Shown: positions 42,070 to 51,010, numbered from the stretch's first letter. The stretch: 64,000 bases of DNA from BOG-1155 sp963717985 (GCA_963717985.1 CAVQYC010000004.1:124001-188000), one strand, 5' to 3'. The notes: generated from the letters alone by a model not told the origin. Numbers and translations: made by a program.

Positions 42070-42725
42070 GAACCGACCCTCCTCCTGACATCCTCAATTT
42101 TGGCCCGGTAATCACCACTATGGAATATCTCGGTTCCCATGATCAGGATGGTCGCGCCCGCTTCCGTGACCATCCGGCTGTTGTCCGCCTTGATGCCGCC
42201 GTCGACTGCGAGTTCTATCGGCCTTGCGGCCGCGTCCAGCATGCGCCTCGCATTTTCTATTTTCCCGGTCATCGAAGGAATATAAGCCTGACCTCCAAAT
42301 CCGGGATTTACTGTCATGACAAGGAGGAGATCGATCTCCGTCAGCACTTCGGACGCGGCAGACAAGGGGGTGGCGGGGTTCAACGCGACGCCTGCCTTCT
42401 TGCCGCACGATTTTATCAGGTCTATTGTCCTGAAAAGGTGGTATCCCGTTTCCACATGGACGGTGATGATGTCGCCGCCCGCATCGGAGAAGGCATCGAC
42501 AAACAAATCGGGGTGCTCGATCATAAGGTGGATGTCGAGGGGCAGGCTCGTCACCTTCTTTACCGCCTTGACGACCACGGGGCCGATGGTGAGGTTCGGC
42601 ACGAAATGGCCATCCATCACGTCGACATGTATCATGTCCGCCCCCGCTGCCTCAACGGCCTTTATTTCCTGCTCCAGGCGGCCGAAATCCGCCGAGAGAA
42701 TAGAGGGGGCCAGTCTAATATGCAT
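42057..42725 (-). CDS. rpe: Ribulose-phosphate 3-epimerase
   Basis: Rpe interconverts ribulose-5-phosphate and xylulose-5-phosphate. The 222-residue TIM barrel shows LAPSILSADFGRLEQEIKAV, DMIHVDVMDGHFVPNLTIGP (metal-binding His and Asp), DIHLMIEHPDLFVDAF, TVNPGFGGQAYIPSM and LAVDGGIKADN. All catalytic positions are present. It starts 2 bp after the PASTA gene stop and overlaps the DUF3786 gene. Confidence 0.96.
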   Translation of the reverse strand: MHIRLAPSILSADFGRLEQEIKAVEAAGADMIHVDVMDGHFVPNLTIGPVVVKAVKKVTSLPLDIHLMIEHPDLFVDAFSDAGGDIITVHVETGYHLFRTIDLIKSCGKKAGVALNPATPLSAASEVLTEIDLLLVMTVNPGFGGQAYIPSMTGKIENARRMLDAAARPIELAVDGGIKADNSRMVTEAGATILIMGTEIFHSGDYRAKIEDVRRRVGSWTP

Positions 42726-42727
42726 AG

Positions 42728-43432
42728 TTAACCTCCGCTTCCTGCCTGTAGTTCCACTACGTCGTCTTCAGTGAATATGGTCCGGGACGGGATGTTGCAT
42801 TTGAGGACCCCACCATCCGCGGCATCGGGAAGCCCGGTGGATGTCGCGGCATGCCTGATATGCTTTTCATCCATCTCCTGCAAGATGCCGGCATAACCGC
42901 CGGGGGCGACCTCGGGCATCACGTAAAACCGCCTCTCCCGTCCGCCCACGAGCAGCACCATCCCCTCCTCATTGAGGACATTTTCGCCGCTGCCCGGTAT
43001 CTGGGCAACCACCCGGTTCGCATCTCCACCCGGTACGTTGATGACCTTTTTCAATTTCATTCCCCGGTCGGCCAATGCAGCCTGGGCCTCTTCAAGGGTG
43101 AGGCCGACAAACGCAGGGATTATGACCGGCACCGGTCCATCGGAAAGTACAACAGTCACGGTCCTTCCCGCTCTCACCGGCATGGCCGGATCAGGCGTCT
43201 GGAAAAGGACACGGTTATAAGGCACGTCCTTTTTTGTTTCATACTTTCCGATTATGAGGTACAACCCTTTCTGCGCCGCCTGTTGCTTTGCCTCCCCTAT
43301 GTCAAGGCCCGTCACGTCGGGACAGGCAACCGTTGATTCGTCGGTCACAAGAAACTTTACGGTATAGGAGGCGGCAAGAATGAAGACAGCGGACGCCGTC
43401 AGCGCATAGAGGGGTATTTTGAGCCATTTCAT
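42728..43432 (-). CDS. PASTA-domain membrane protein
   Basis: The 234-residue protein starts at MKWLKIPLYALTASAVFIL (43432), where a single N-terminal membrane helix precedes the PASTA domains. The first has VACPDVTGLDIGEAKQQAA and the second IIPAFVGLTLEEAQAALADR, each with the typical P-x-V/F-x-G-x-x-x-x-x-A pattern. PASTA modules bind peptidoglycan precursors or muropeptides. There is no kinase or transpeptidase domain, so this is a stand-alone PASTA protein. The start overlaps rsmB by 4 bp. Confidence 0.85.
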   Translation of the reverse strand: MKWLKIPLYALTASAVFILAASYTVKFLVTDESTVACPDVTGLDIGEAKQQAAQKGLYLIIGKYETKKDVPYNRVLFQTPDPAMPVRAGRTVTVVLSDGPVPVIIPAFVGLTLEEAQAALADRGMKLKKVINVPGGDANRVVAQIPGSGENVLNEEGMVLLVGGRERRFYVMPEVAPGGYAGILQEMDEKHIRHAATSTGLPDAADGGVLKCNIPSRTIFTEDDVVELQAGSGG

Positions 43433-44649
43433 AATTTTTTCAGTCCCGCAATGAAAAAACCATCCATCCCCGACACGTGGGGGAGAAAAAGAAAGCATGC
43501 ATCATGACCCGGCAAGGGCAGGAGCGCATCCGGTGCAAAGAGTCCCGTCTTCTTCGCCTTCTCCACCACGTCTGTTGTTTCTTCCGGCTCAAAGGAGCAA
43601 ACGCTGTAGACGAGACGACCGCCTTGCCTCAAATTATCCCCCAGGGACTTGATCATCTCGAACTGGAGACCGCCGTACATCGACATGTCCCGTTCGCTCC
43701 TACGCCACTTTATCTCCGGGTGTTTTCTTATAATCCCCAGGGACGAGCAGGGCGCATCAAGAAGTATACAATCAAAACACCCCTTTTTTAAAGGATTTTT
43801 CAGGACATCAGCCCGTACAAGACAGGTCGTGCTGCGGATTGAGCCAAGTTTTTTCCCATCCAGGTCCATAGCCAGCACGTGCGCGTACGGCCATTCTTCC
43901 TTTATCTGGTCCGTCTTTGTGCCCTGTCCCGCGCATGCATCGAGGACGAGGTCGGCGGACCGTGGCGCGACCGCAAGGCCGGCCATCTGCGATGTCTCGT
44001 CCTGGACGTGGAGAGTATGGCTCTTCAAAAGCTCGCTGTCGAGGAGGGGGCCGACCTTGTCGACGATAAGCGCCTGCTCTAGGAGCCTGCTTTTTACGGC
44101 CTTCACGCCGAGATCCGCAAGTCCCCTTATAGCCTCTTCCCGGGTGATCTTTCGGGCGTCTATCCTCAGGGCAAATTCGGGACTTTTGTTGAGGAGACCG
44201 AGGAGTTCTTCCGTCTCCTTTTCCCCTAACCTGGCGCACCATCTTTGGACGAGCCAGGAGGGGAAACTGTACGAAATCGATAGGCGCGAGACAGGGTCGC
44301 GCGGCATCGGCAGATCATCCCTCTCCCTGATCGCCCGTCTGAGCACGGCGTTGACAAAATTTGCCATTCCCTGACCTCTTTCCTTTTTCGCGTAGTCTAC
44401 CGCCTCATTGACCACGTGATAGACCCCCTTCTTCATGAAAAAGACCTGGTAGAGGCTCATCCAGAGGAGGTGACGCACATCCTTTTTTAAGCCCTCTTTC
44501 GCCAAATGAGAGAGGACCCAGTCAAGATAGAGCTTCCACCGGACCACGCCGGAAGCGATCTCGTAGATTAAGGGTTTGTAGGTGGACGAGACCCAGGGAG
44601 AGGAAAAATGTCTGTCGATCGTCTGATCGAGCAGCCCTCCTTCTTCCAC
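43429..44649 (-). CDS. rsmB: 16S rRNA m5C967 methyltransferase RsmB (Sun family)
   Basis: The protein has an N-terminal NusB-like RNA-binding domain (LLDQTIDRHFSSPWVSSTYK, VYHVVNEAVDYAKKERGQGM). The methyltransferase domain has LVLDACAGQGTKTDQI (SAM site), LLDAPCSSLGIIRKHPEIKW (catalytic Cys in DAPCS) and YSVCSFEPEETTDVVE. The GTG at 44649 is the only canonical start. Family-like residues (VRSLCLKIIDEVEEGG) continue upstream in frame to about 44690 without an ATG, GTG or TTG, so the true start may be non-standard. It lies 43 bp after htpX. Confidence 0.92.
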   Translation of the reverse strand: MEEGGLLDQTIDRHFSSPWVSSTYKPLIYEIASGVVRWKLYLDWVLSHLAKEGLKKDVRHLLWMSLYQVFFMKKGVYHVVNEAVDYAKKERGQGMANFVNAVLRRAIRERDDLPMPRDPVSRLSISYSFPSWLVQRWCARLGEKETEELLGLLNKSPEFALRIDARKITREEAIRGLADLGVKAVKSRLLEQALIVDKVGPLLDSELLKSHTLHVQDETSQMAGLAVAPRSADLVLDACAGQGTKTDQIKEEWPYAHVLAMDLDGKKLGSIRSTTCLVRADVLKNPLKKGCFDCILLDAPCSSLGIIRKHPEIKWRRSERDMSMYGGLQFEMIKSLGDNLRQGGRLVYSVCSFEPEETTDVVEKAKKTGLFAPDALLPLPGHDACFLFLPHVSGMDGFFIAGLKKL

Positions 44650-44692
44650 CTCATCGATGATCTTGAGGCATAAGGACCTGACAGGACGGAAG

Positions 44693-45541
44693 TTATCGTC
44701 TATGCGCCATGTCCTCCAATCGCCTTATCCTTTCTTCCAGCGGAGGGTGGGTGCTGAAGAGGGCGAGGACGCCACGAGCGGAAAAGGGATTGACGATAAA
44801 CATGTGGGCCGTAGACGGATTGGCGTCTTCCATGGGGTTGCGGGCAACTCCCGTCTCCAGACGTCGCAGCGCGTGTGCCAGAAAGAGAGGGTTGCCCGCG
44901 AGATGCGCGCCCCCCTCATCGGCGAGATACTCTCTGGACCTCGATATGGCGAGCTGGATCAGCATGGCGGCAAAGGCCGCAACCATGGAGAAGAGGATCA
45001 CACTCACGATATTGCCGCCCCCCTCGTCGTCATCCCTTCCTCCGAAGAAGAGCGAAAACCTGGCCCAGTTGGCGAGCATGGTGATGGCCCCGGCCAGCGC
45101 CGCGGCCACTGTCGATATGAGAATATCCCGGTGCTTTACGTGAGAAAGCTCGTGAGCGAGCACGCCTTCAAGCTCCTCTTTGTTGAGGATCCGCAGAATC
45201 CCCGTGGTCACGGCGACCGCGCTATGCTCGGGGTCCCTCCCGGTTGCAAAGGCGTTGGGGCTGTCATTCTCAATGACGTACACCCTGGGCATCGGGATAG
45301 ATGCGCGCTGGGATAAAGTCGCGAGGATATTCCAGAGGTCCGGCGCCTGGGCCTCGGTCACTTCCTTCGCCGCATACATGCGGAGCACGATCCGGTCGCT
45401 GAACCAGTAGCTGACAAAATTCATGGCCATGGCCACAGCAAAGGCGAGCATTGCGCCGTTCTTCCCTCCGATAACGCTCCCCAGGCCTACCAAAATGACG
45501 GTCAGAATCACCATCAGGAAGAAAGTCTTTACTTGATTCAT
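44693..45541 (-). CDS. htpX: Zinc metalloprotease HtpX
   Basis: HtpX is an inner-membrane protease that clears damaged membrane proteins. The 282-residue product has two N-terminal helices (FFLMVILTVILVGLGSV and AMLAFAVAMAMNFVSYWF). The zinc site is ELEGVLAHELSHVKHRDILI (HExxH), two further helices follow, and SREYLADEGGAHLAGNPLFL contributes the third ligand. It is the first gene of a leftward operon with rsmB, the PASTA gene, rpe and the DUF3786 gene. Confidence 0.95.
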   Translation of the reverse strand: MNQVKTFFLMVILTVILVGLGSVIGGKNGAMLAFAVAMAMNFVSYWFSDRIVLRMYAAKEVTEAQAPDLWNILATLSQRASIPMPRVYVIENDSPNAFATGRDPEHSAVAVTTGILRILNKEELEGVLAHELSHVKHRDILISTVAAALAGAITMLANWARFSLFFGGRDDDEGGGNIVSVILFSMVAAFAAMLIQLAISRSREYLADEGGAHLAGNPLFLAHALRRLETGVARNPMEDANPSTAHMFIVNPFSARGVLALFSTHPPLEERIRRLEDMAHRR

Positions 45542-45580
45542 TCTCTCCCCTTCTATTCACCCGGCACTGCAAGTACTCTA

Positions 45581-45608
45581 ATTGTATCTCTTTCCGGCTG
45601 TTTGTCAA
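45581..45608 (-). promoter_or_regulatory. htpX: Promoter of the htpX operon
   Basis: On the minus strand TTGACA (45608-45603) and TACAAT (45586-45581) are separated by 16 bp, 40 nt upstream of the htpX ATG. This is a near-consensus sigma-70 promoter. Confidence 0.7.
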
Positions 45609-45650
45609 GGTGGGGGGCGGCCGGGTTAATTTCGCGCCATGCACCTGTAT

Positions 45651-45708
45651 CGAGGGGCCGCCGGTCCTCGACGTACGAAAGAGTACGCCTCCGGGCGGCG
45701 GCCCCTCG
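45651..45708. repeat. Large compound hairpin
   Basis: CGAGGGGCCGCCG (45651-45663) is perfectly inverted at 45696-45708. The enclosed loop contains a second stem CGTAC/GTACG (45672-45676 and 45683-45687) closing a GAAAGA-type loop. Shorter matches extend the outer stem (ATGCA on both sides). It has no T-run and lies in a gap between htpX and a small membrane protein gene. Confidence 0.85.
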
Positions 45709-45812
45709 ATTTCGGCACCTTGCATCGAAATTTCCTCCGGCCGCGAGAAGGACCCTTGCTTGCTCGCTTCACCTGCAAAGCGCTGAGGCATGTTGAGATT
45801 AAAACTGTAAAT

Positions 45813-46040
45813 TTACAATTGAAAGTGCGATTTTCCTTTACTGCTGTTTCTCCTGAACCTCCTCCTGATTTCTGACAAGATGCAGGCAACACCGAATAGT
45901 ATGCACAAGCAGCCAAAGAAAACGTTGTAGCCGGTCAGATCAGCACAATAACCTCGACAGTACACGGGGTTCCTAATTATCGCAATTCCAAAAAGTATGA
46001 AGATGATACCGCCTACGACGAACACAGCAACACCTCTCAC
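45813..46040 (-). CDS. Small two-helix membrane protein
   Basis: I do not recognise the family. From a GTG at 46040 the 75-residue product has two membrane segments (VAVFVVGGIIFILFGIAII and VFFGCLCILFGVACIL) separated by a cysteine pair in NPVYCRGYCADLTG, and ends in a basic tail. The open frame extends further upstream to 46178, but that part looks non-coding. Confidence 0.4.
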   Translation of the reverse strand: MRGVAVFVVGGIIFILFGIAIIRNPVYCRGYCADLTGYNVFFGCLCILFGVACILSEIRRRFRRNSSKGKSHFQL

Positions 46041-46239
46041 TCTTTCTGCTTGTACTATTGCATAAACGGAGCGTAAGGTAAAGCGACTCTTACAGGAAGC
46101 TACACGCGGGTGTGAAATGTTGATAAGACATGAAGATTTCACTCTCCTCGACTCCTGGTTACACCGTATGTACCCCACAGACGATTCTGTCGACGCGCTT
46201 GGACTTCGTATGCCAACGGGTGATAATCAGGCTACGTCC

Positions 46240-47112
46240 TCAACTGTTCAACTTGATGAGCTTCATCAGAGTACCTCCGGGGTTTTTCGGGTTTTCCCCG
46301 GCGAGGAGACTGTCCATCCTCATCTGGATCACCGGGGCGAACTCGGGATGCGTGAGGATGTAAAACTTTTCCTGTTTGATGGCTTCGAAGACCTGATCGG
46401 CCACCTGTGCGGGAGAGATGCCTGCCTCGATGAATGCGTTCATGAAAGCCCGAAACTCCTGCGCCTGGGCTGGTATCTCAGCCGGCTCGTTCTGCAGGGC
46501 GACTGGTCTGTTGCGTTCAAAGTCGTTGATGTTCGTCTTCACGTTCCCTGGACAGAGGACCGATACTTTGATGCGTGCGTTGCGCTGTTCGAGCTCCAGG
46601 TAAAGGCATTCGGAGAGGGCCACCACCGCGTGCTTCGTCACGGCGTAAGGCGCGCCAGGGTAGCCCGCCATCAGTCCCGCGAAGGAGGAGGTGTTGACGA
46701 TGTGGCATTCCGTGTTCTGGGCAAGCATGAGTGGCGTGAACACCTTGACCCCGTTGATCACTCCCCACAGATTGACGCCGATGACCCACTCCCAGTCGTT
46801 CCACGTGGCCTCCCACGTTGACATGCGCCCAGGGATGCCGGCATTGTTCACGAGGAGATGCACGGCGCCGAAGGCGTCGAGCGTCTTTCGAGCCAGGAGC
46901 TCTACGTCGCTTCGCTTCGAGACGTCCGTCGGAACGCTGATCGCGGTCCCTCCGGCTGACTTGAGCTCGCTTTGCGCCTTCACGAGGTTTGTCTCGTTGA
47001 TGCCCGCGAGCACAACCTTCATACCCTCCTGGACGCACCGTTCTGCTATTCCCCGACCGATGCCGCTCGACGCCCCGGTAATCACCGCGACTTTGCCCTT
47101 AAACTCCTTCAT
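46240..47112 (-). CDS. Short-chain dehydrogenase/reductase (SDR)
   Basis: This 290-residue classical SDR starts at MKEFKGKVAVITGASSGIG (47112, preceded by GAGGGGACC). It has the NAD(P) motif TGASSGIG, the NAG motif LLVNNAGIPG, catalytic Ser in IVNTSSFAGL and the YxxxK in PYAVTKHAV. A long C-terminal extension ends GGTLMKLIKLNS. The substrate is not predictable. A copy of the RAYT-associated motif (GACCATAAGC) lies just upstream at about 47150. Confidence 0.9.
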   Translation of the reverse strand: MKEFKGKVAVITGASSGIGRGIAERCVQEGMKVVLAGINETNLVKAQSELKSAGGTAISVPTDVSKRSDVELLARKTLDAFGAVHLLVNNAGIPGRMSTWEATWNDWEWVIGVNLWGVINGVKVFTPLMLAQNTECHIVNTSSFAGLMAGYPGAPYAVTKHAVVALSECLYLELEQRNARIKVSVLCPGNVKTNINDFERNRPVALQNEPAEIPAQAQEFRAFMNAFIEAGISPAQVADQVFEAIKQEKFYILTHPEFAPVIQMRMDSLLAGENPKNPGGTLMKLIKLNS

Positions 47113-47133
47113 GGTCCCCTCTCTTTTCTGATC

Positions 47134-47168
47134 GGGGGGACAACGGGAACGACCATAAGCAAATAAGT
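47134..47168 (+). repeat. Dispersed REP-like motif copy
   Basis: The stretch GGGGGACAACGG...ACGACCATAAGC resembles the motif GGGGGACGACCATAAG found on both sides of the RAYT gene at 56.7-59.7 kb. It is the only copy I see away from that element in this window. Confidence 0.5.
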
Positions 47169-47188
47169 AACGAGTGTTCCCCCTTTTC

Positions 47189-47418
47189 CCACTTGTACAA
47201 GGCCAGAAACTCTTCAACGGTCATGTCGGCCTTGGTGATCTGGTCTCTCAGCAGACCCTGCTTTACGGCCTTCCTTTATGAACCGGGATGGATAGAACAT
47301 GGGAGTTGCCTTCTTTGGTCATCGGAACGTGACTTCCTCTCTGTCCTCGTGTTTTCCATCCGGCCCGCTCGAACGCCTTTATCACCCGTTCGGGCCTGAG
47401 ATTATTGAGGCCGCTCAT
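47189..47418 (-). pseudogene. hicA: HicA-like mRNA interferase toxin, frameshifted
   Basis: The ATG at 47418 overlaps the stop of the MerR-HicB gene. The frame encodes a typical HicA start, ERVIKAFERAGWKTRGQRGS then HVPMTKEGNSHVLSIPVHKG, with the catalytic His in GSHV. It stops at 47263 after HKGRP. One base later the neighbouring frame continues with VKQGLLRDQITKADMTVEEF then LALYKW, the expected HicA C-terminus. A single-base deletion near 47268 therefore truncates the toxin. It could be real inactivation or a sequencing error. Confidence 0.8.
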
Positions 47419-48056
47419 GAAGCCCGGCGTTTCTTCTGGGTCTTCCTGTCTTCCTCCAGGACCGCAATATGTCCCTCTATCGCGTCCTTGATCATCTCCA
47501 GGGCTTCTTCCACGGTGTCCCCCTGCGAGGCGCATCCGGGAAGCTCGGGACACTCTATCCAGTAGCCGCCGTCCTCCGTGTCCGGATGGAGAGCGACCCG
47601 ATATTTCTTACCTTTGACGCTGACGGAGTACTTCCTCTCCTTCTCCAGGTCGACAACGTCACCGCGGAGTTCCTCGATCAGGGCGCCCAACGCGATAGAG
47701 AAGACCAGTTGCCCCTGTTTCAAAGTGTCAATGATCCGCTTATCGTCCCGGGTGATCACGAAAATGGTGCTTCCATCGGTCAAGAACCGCAGCTCTGACA
47801 GAGGCTTCTCGATGTCCGGCATATTCTTCTTGAGATACCCGATGGCCTTCCTGATCTTCTGGAGGGTAATTCCCTTGTCCATAAGCGTCTTGGCGACTTT
47901 CAACTGAACGAGATCGCTAAAGGAATACAGGCGGACGGACCCCGTTCCGGTCGCTTCGCTCACGGATGGTTTGATGAAGTGCGTTCGGTCCCAGTAGTCA
48001 ATCTGCCGGATGGTCAAGCCCGTGGCCCCCTGGACGGCCTTCGTGTTGAAGTTCAC
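47415..48056 (-). CDS. hicB: MerR-type HTH fused to HicB antitoxin
   Basis: The 213-residue protein joins two modules. Residues 1-125 are MerR-like: the winged helix GLTIRQIDYWDRTHFIKP, then YSFSDLVQLKVAKTLMDKGI. Residues 155-205 form a HicB partial RNase H fold (YRVALHPDTEDGGYWIECPE, then LPGCASQGDTVEEALEMI). The GTG at 48056, with AGGGGTGAT upstream, is preferred over the ATG at 48191. HicB normally carries an RHH or Xre domain; here the DNA-binding part is MerR-like and N-terminal. It probably represses its own promoter and neutralises HicA. Confidence 0.88.
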   Translation of the reverse strand: MNFNTKAVQGATGLTIRQIDYWDRTHFIKPSVSEATGTGSVRLYSFSDLVQLKVAKTLMDKGITLQKIRKAIGYLKKNMPDIEKPLSELRFLTDGSTIFVITRDDKRIIDTLKQGQLVFSIALGALIEELRGDVVDLEKERKYSVSVKGKKYRVALHPDTEDGGYWIECPELPGCASQGDTVEEALEMIKDAIEGHIAVLEEDRKTQKKRRAS

Positions 48057-48086
48057 AAGATCACCCCTGATAAATACATTAGTGTA

Positions 48087-48115
48087 ATAATAATCGCCAT
48101 AAAAAGATAAGTCAA
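48087..48115 (-). promoter_or_regulatory. Promoter and possible operator of the MerR-HicB/HicA module
   Basis: TTGACT (48115-48110) and TATTAT (48092-48087) are separated by 17 bp on the minus strand. Just downstream lies the imperfect palindrome TTACACTAATGTA, well placed as an operator for the MerR-like domain. Confidence 0.65.
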
Positions 48116-48245
48116 GGCCATAGGGGTAGGGCATAACGGGGACATCTTCATCACTTTCGCTTGCTGAGCTGTTGACCCCCAGTCTAACCATCTATGGGTA
48201 CCACTCGTACGCGGAGAATGCACGAGAAACTCGACCCTTATCGAG

Positions 48246-48470
48246 TTCAGCCTTCTCCCGGTAGGCTGGAACAGGTATCCGGCCCCGGTTGAGCTATCGC
48301 ATATCGGAGCGCAATGGGTCGCATCCATGAAGACGCTCGTTCTGGCCGTCCCTTCCGCACTTGTGCATCGGGAGCGCAATTATCTGATTAATCCCGGGCA
48401 TCCCGAAATGGTCCGCGTGCGGATGGACGAAATCGAAGAGTACACCTTCGACCGGCGGTTGTTGTCGTAA
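48246..48470 (+). pseudogene. Remnant of a RES-domain toxin
   Basis: The reading frame ending at TAA 48468-48470 encodes LPVGWNRYPAPVELSHIGAQ, then WVASMKTLVLAVPSALVHRE, then RNYLINPGHPEMVRVRM. This is the C-terminal half of RES-domain proteins (NAD-degrading toxins). The N-terminal half, including the first catalytic arginine, and an Xre/MbcA antitoxin gene are missing. It lies between the MerR-HicB promoter and the CDF gene. Confidence 0.7.
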
Positions 48471-48478
48471 ACCAGGGC

Positions 48479-49384
48479 TCAATGGTGATGATGATCGGTC
48501 TCGTCGGGGGCGCCGATCTGACAGAAAAGACCGTTCACCTGGCACTCGGCGCACTCCATCTGCAGGACCGTGTGTCTTATGCCGAGCTCCGACAATTTGT
48601 CCTCGATCTCTCTTCTTATCATGTCCGTCTCGCTTATCTTCCTGTCATTCAGGAGTACGTGGGCGGAGAAGGCCGGCACGCCATGGCCGATAGACCATAC
48701 GTGCACGTCATGGACGCCGAGCACGTGCTCCATCCCGCAGATTGTCTTCGAGATGTCTTCGGCATGGAACCCGAGGGGGCTCAGCTCCAGGAATATCCAG
48801 AGTGATTCCTTGATCACCCGGCCTCCTCCCAGGATAATGATGATGCCGACCAGCCCGCTTACTATCGGGTCTGCGATATGCCACGCCGTGAACTTGATCA
48901 CAATAGCCGCAATGATGACGCCTGCCGTGGTGAACAGATCGCCCAGCACGTGGAGCCACGCGCTTTTCATATTCAGATCGCTATCGTCCCCTCTTAATAG
49001 CCGGGCCATGATGACGTTTCCCACAAGACCTCCCACCGCAACCAGAAGCATTACGTTCGAATCGATTTCGGGCTGGGAGAAGATGCGCTTGTAAGTCTCG
49101 ACGAAGATAAGTACGGATATGACCACAAGGGTCGAGCCGTTGATGAGGGCGGCCAGGATTCCGATCCTCTGGTAGCCGTAGGTGGCACGGTAGTCTGAGG
49201 GACGCTTGCCTATGTAGACGGCGATGAGACTTAAGGCCAGTGCAAATACATCAGTGAACACGTGGCCTGCATCGCTCAGAAGGGCGAGGCTGTTTGCTAT
49301 GATGCCGCCGGCCACTTCTGCGAAAAGAACGATAAGGGTGACGACCATTGCCCAGATAAGGCGCTTTTCACGGCTCGCTTTCAA
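48479..49384 (-). CDS. Cation diffusion facilitator (zinc/cadmium exporter)
   Basis: This 301-residue CDF exporter has six membrane helices. The metal site HxxxD on helix 2 (LALLSDAGHVFTDVFALALS) is paired with that on helix 5 (SAWLHVLGDLFTTAGVI). A C-terminal cytoplasmic domain includes VLGVHDVHVWSIGHGVPAFS, then cysteines (MECAECQVNGLFC) and a terminal DHHHH. The histidine loop and motif spacing resemble ZitB/CzcD zinc exporters. Metal choice is inferred. Confidence 0.92.
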   Translation of the reverse strand: MKASREKRLIWAMVVTLIVLFAEVAGGIIANSLALLSDAGHVFTDVFALALSLIAVYIGKRPSDYRATYGYQRIGILAALINGSTLVVISVLIFVETYKRIFSQPEIDSNVMLLVAVGGLVGNVIMARLLRGDDSDLNMKSAWLHVLGDLFTTAGVIIAAIVIKFTAWHIADPIVSGLVGIIIILGGGRVIKESLWIFLELSPLGFHAEDISKTICGMEHVLGVHDVHVWSIGHGVPAFSAHVLLNDRKISETDMIRREIEDKLSELGIRHTVLQMECAECQVNGLFCQIGAPDETDHHHH

Positions 49385-49609
49385 CGTTTGTCCCTACCGC
49401 CATCATTGGTCGCCCGCCTCTACATGCCGCAAAATGGCAACCGTCGTCCCTTGCAGGGCTATACTGTCGCTCTTTTCGCTTCACAGAATAAAATACTCAT
49501 TGTCAGAACCCCGGTGCCGCTATACAATAAGAATGGTTTCTCTGTGTTGACGGCATCTTAATTATATTACCACAGATTTATAACGGCAAAAAAACGGCAT
49601 GGAAGAAAT

Positions 49610-51010
49610 ATGGCACACATAATGATCATCGACGATGACGTGATCATGTGCGAGACGCTCTCAAGCATCGTGGCCCGGACGGGCCATGAGGCTTCATACG
49701 CCCATACGCTTCATGAAGGGATGAGGCAGATCGTCCAGAAGAATTACGACATCGTCTTCCTCGACATCCGTATGCCGGACGGCTCGGGCCTCGATGTACT
49801 CCCTAAGATCAGGGAGATCCCCTCGCCCCCTGAAGTGATCATCATGACGGGCTTCGGCGACCCCGACGGGGCCGAGCTTGCCATTAAGAACGGGGCCTGG
49901 GACTACATCGAGAAGCCCTCATCCATCAGGGAGATGACGCTCCCGTTCCTTCGCGCCCTCCAGTACAGGGAAGAGAAGAAGGCGCGTAAGCCCGCCGTAG
50001 CCCTCAAGTGGGAAGGCATCATCGGCTCTTCCCCCCGTATGCGGAGCTGCTTCGATATCCTCGCCCAGGCGGCAAACTCCGATGCCTCCGTGCTCATTGC
50101 GGGAGAGACGGGCACCGGCAAAGAGCTCTTTGCCCGCGCCATCCACGAGAACTCGCCCAGGGCCAACAGGAACTTCGTGGTGGTCGATTGCACCGCTCTG
50201 CCCAAGACCCTCGTCGAGAGCACCCTCTTCGGCTACGAGAAGGGCGCTTTCACCGGGGCCGACAAGGACCAGGACGGTCTCATAAGACAGGCCAACGGCG
50301 GGACCCTCTTCCTCGACGAAGTGGGTGAGCTCCCCCTTGTTATCCAGAAGTCCTTCCTCCGCGTCCTTCAGGAGCACCGCTTCAGGCCCGTAGGCTCCAA
50401 AAAAGAGATAGAGAGCGATTTTCGTCTTGTCGCCGCGACAAACAGGAGCCTGGATGAGATGGTAGAGTCCCGCCGCTTCCGTAGGGACCTCCTCTTCCGC
50501 CTCCAGACCTTCACGATCGACCTCCCCCCTTTAAGGGAAAGGAAGGAGGACATCAGAGAGCTCGTCATGTACCACATGGCGAAGCTCTCCGAGCGCTACG
50601 GCATAGGTACGAAAGGTTTTGCTCCGGAGTTCATCGACTCCCTTATCGCCTATGAGTGGTCCGGCAACGTGCGGGAGCTCGTCAATGCCGTGGAGAGGGC
50701 GCTCACCATGGCCCGCCAGGAGCCTACCCTCTTTGCCAAGCACCTGCCCACCCACATAAGGGTGAGCCTGGCCCGCGCCGCCGTGAAGAAGGAGGCGCCC
50801 GCGCAGGTCAGCGAGGCTCCATCCCCTCCCCCGCTCCCCACCTTGAAAGGCTTTAGGGAATCCGCTTTGAAGGAGGCGGAGCGCCAGTACCTGGAGGACC
50901 TCATGAGCATCGCGGGCAGCAACATCAAGGATGCCTGCCGCATATCCGGCCTCTCCCGCCCCCGCCTCTACGCTCTCATGAAGAAGTACCACATATCGAG
51001 GTACGGCTAA
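49610..51010 (+). CDS. NtrC-family sigma-54-dependent response regulator
   Basis: The 466-residue activator has an N-terminal receiver domain (acidic pocket IIDDD; phosphorylation site D52 in VFLDIRMPDGSG). The AAA+ core has Walker A GETGTGKELF, the sigma-54 contact loop GAFTGA, Walker B GGTLFLDEVGELP and the arginine finger region RRDLLFRLQTFTIDLPPLR. A Fis-type C-terminal HTH follows (DACRISGLSRPRLYALMKKY). It is a complete enhancer-binding protein. No histidine kinase gene is adjacent, so its signal is unknown. Confidence 0.95.
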   Translation: MAHIMIIDDDVIMCETLSSIVARTGHEASYAHTLHEGMRQIVQKNYDIVFLDIRMPDGSGLDVLPKIREIPSPPEVIIMTGFGDPDGAELAIKNGAWDYIEKPSSIREMTLPFLRALQYREEKKARKPAVALKWEGIIGSSPRMRSCFDILAQAANSDASVLIAGETGTGKELFARAIHENSPRANRNFVVVDCTALPKTLVESTLFGYEKGAFTGADKDQDGLIRQANGGTLFLDEVGELPLVIQKSFLRVLQEHRFRPVGSKKEIESDFRLVAATNRSLDEMVESRRFRRDLLFRLQTFTIDLPPLRERKEDIRELVMYHMAKLSERYGIGTKGFAPEFIDSLIAYEWSGNVRELVNAVERALTMARQEPTLFAKHLPTHIRVSLARAAVKKEAPAQVSEAPSPPPLPTLKGFRESALKEAERQYLEDLMSIAGSNIKDACRISGLSRPRLYALMKKYHISRYG

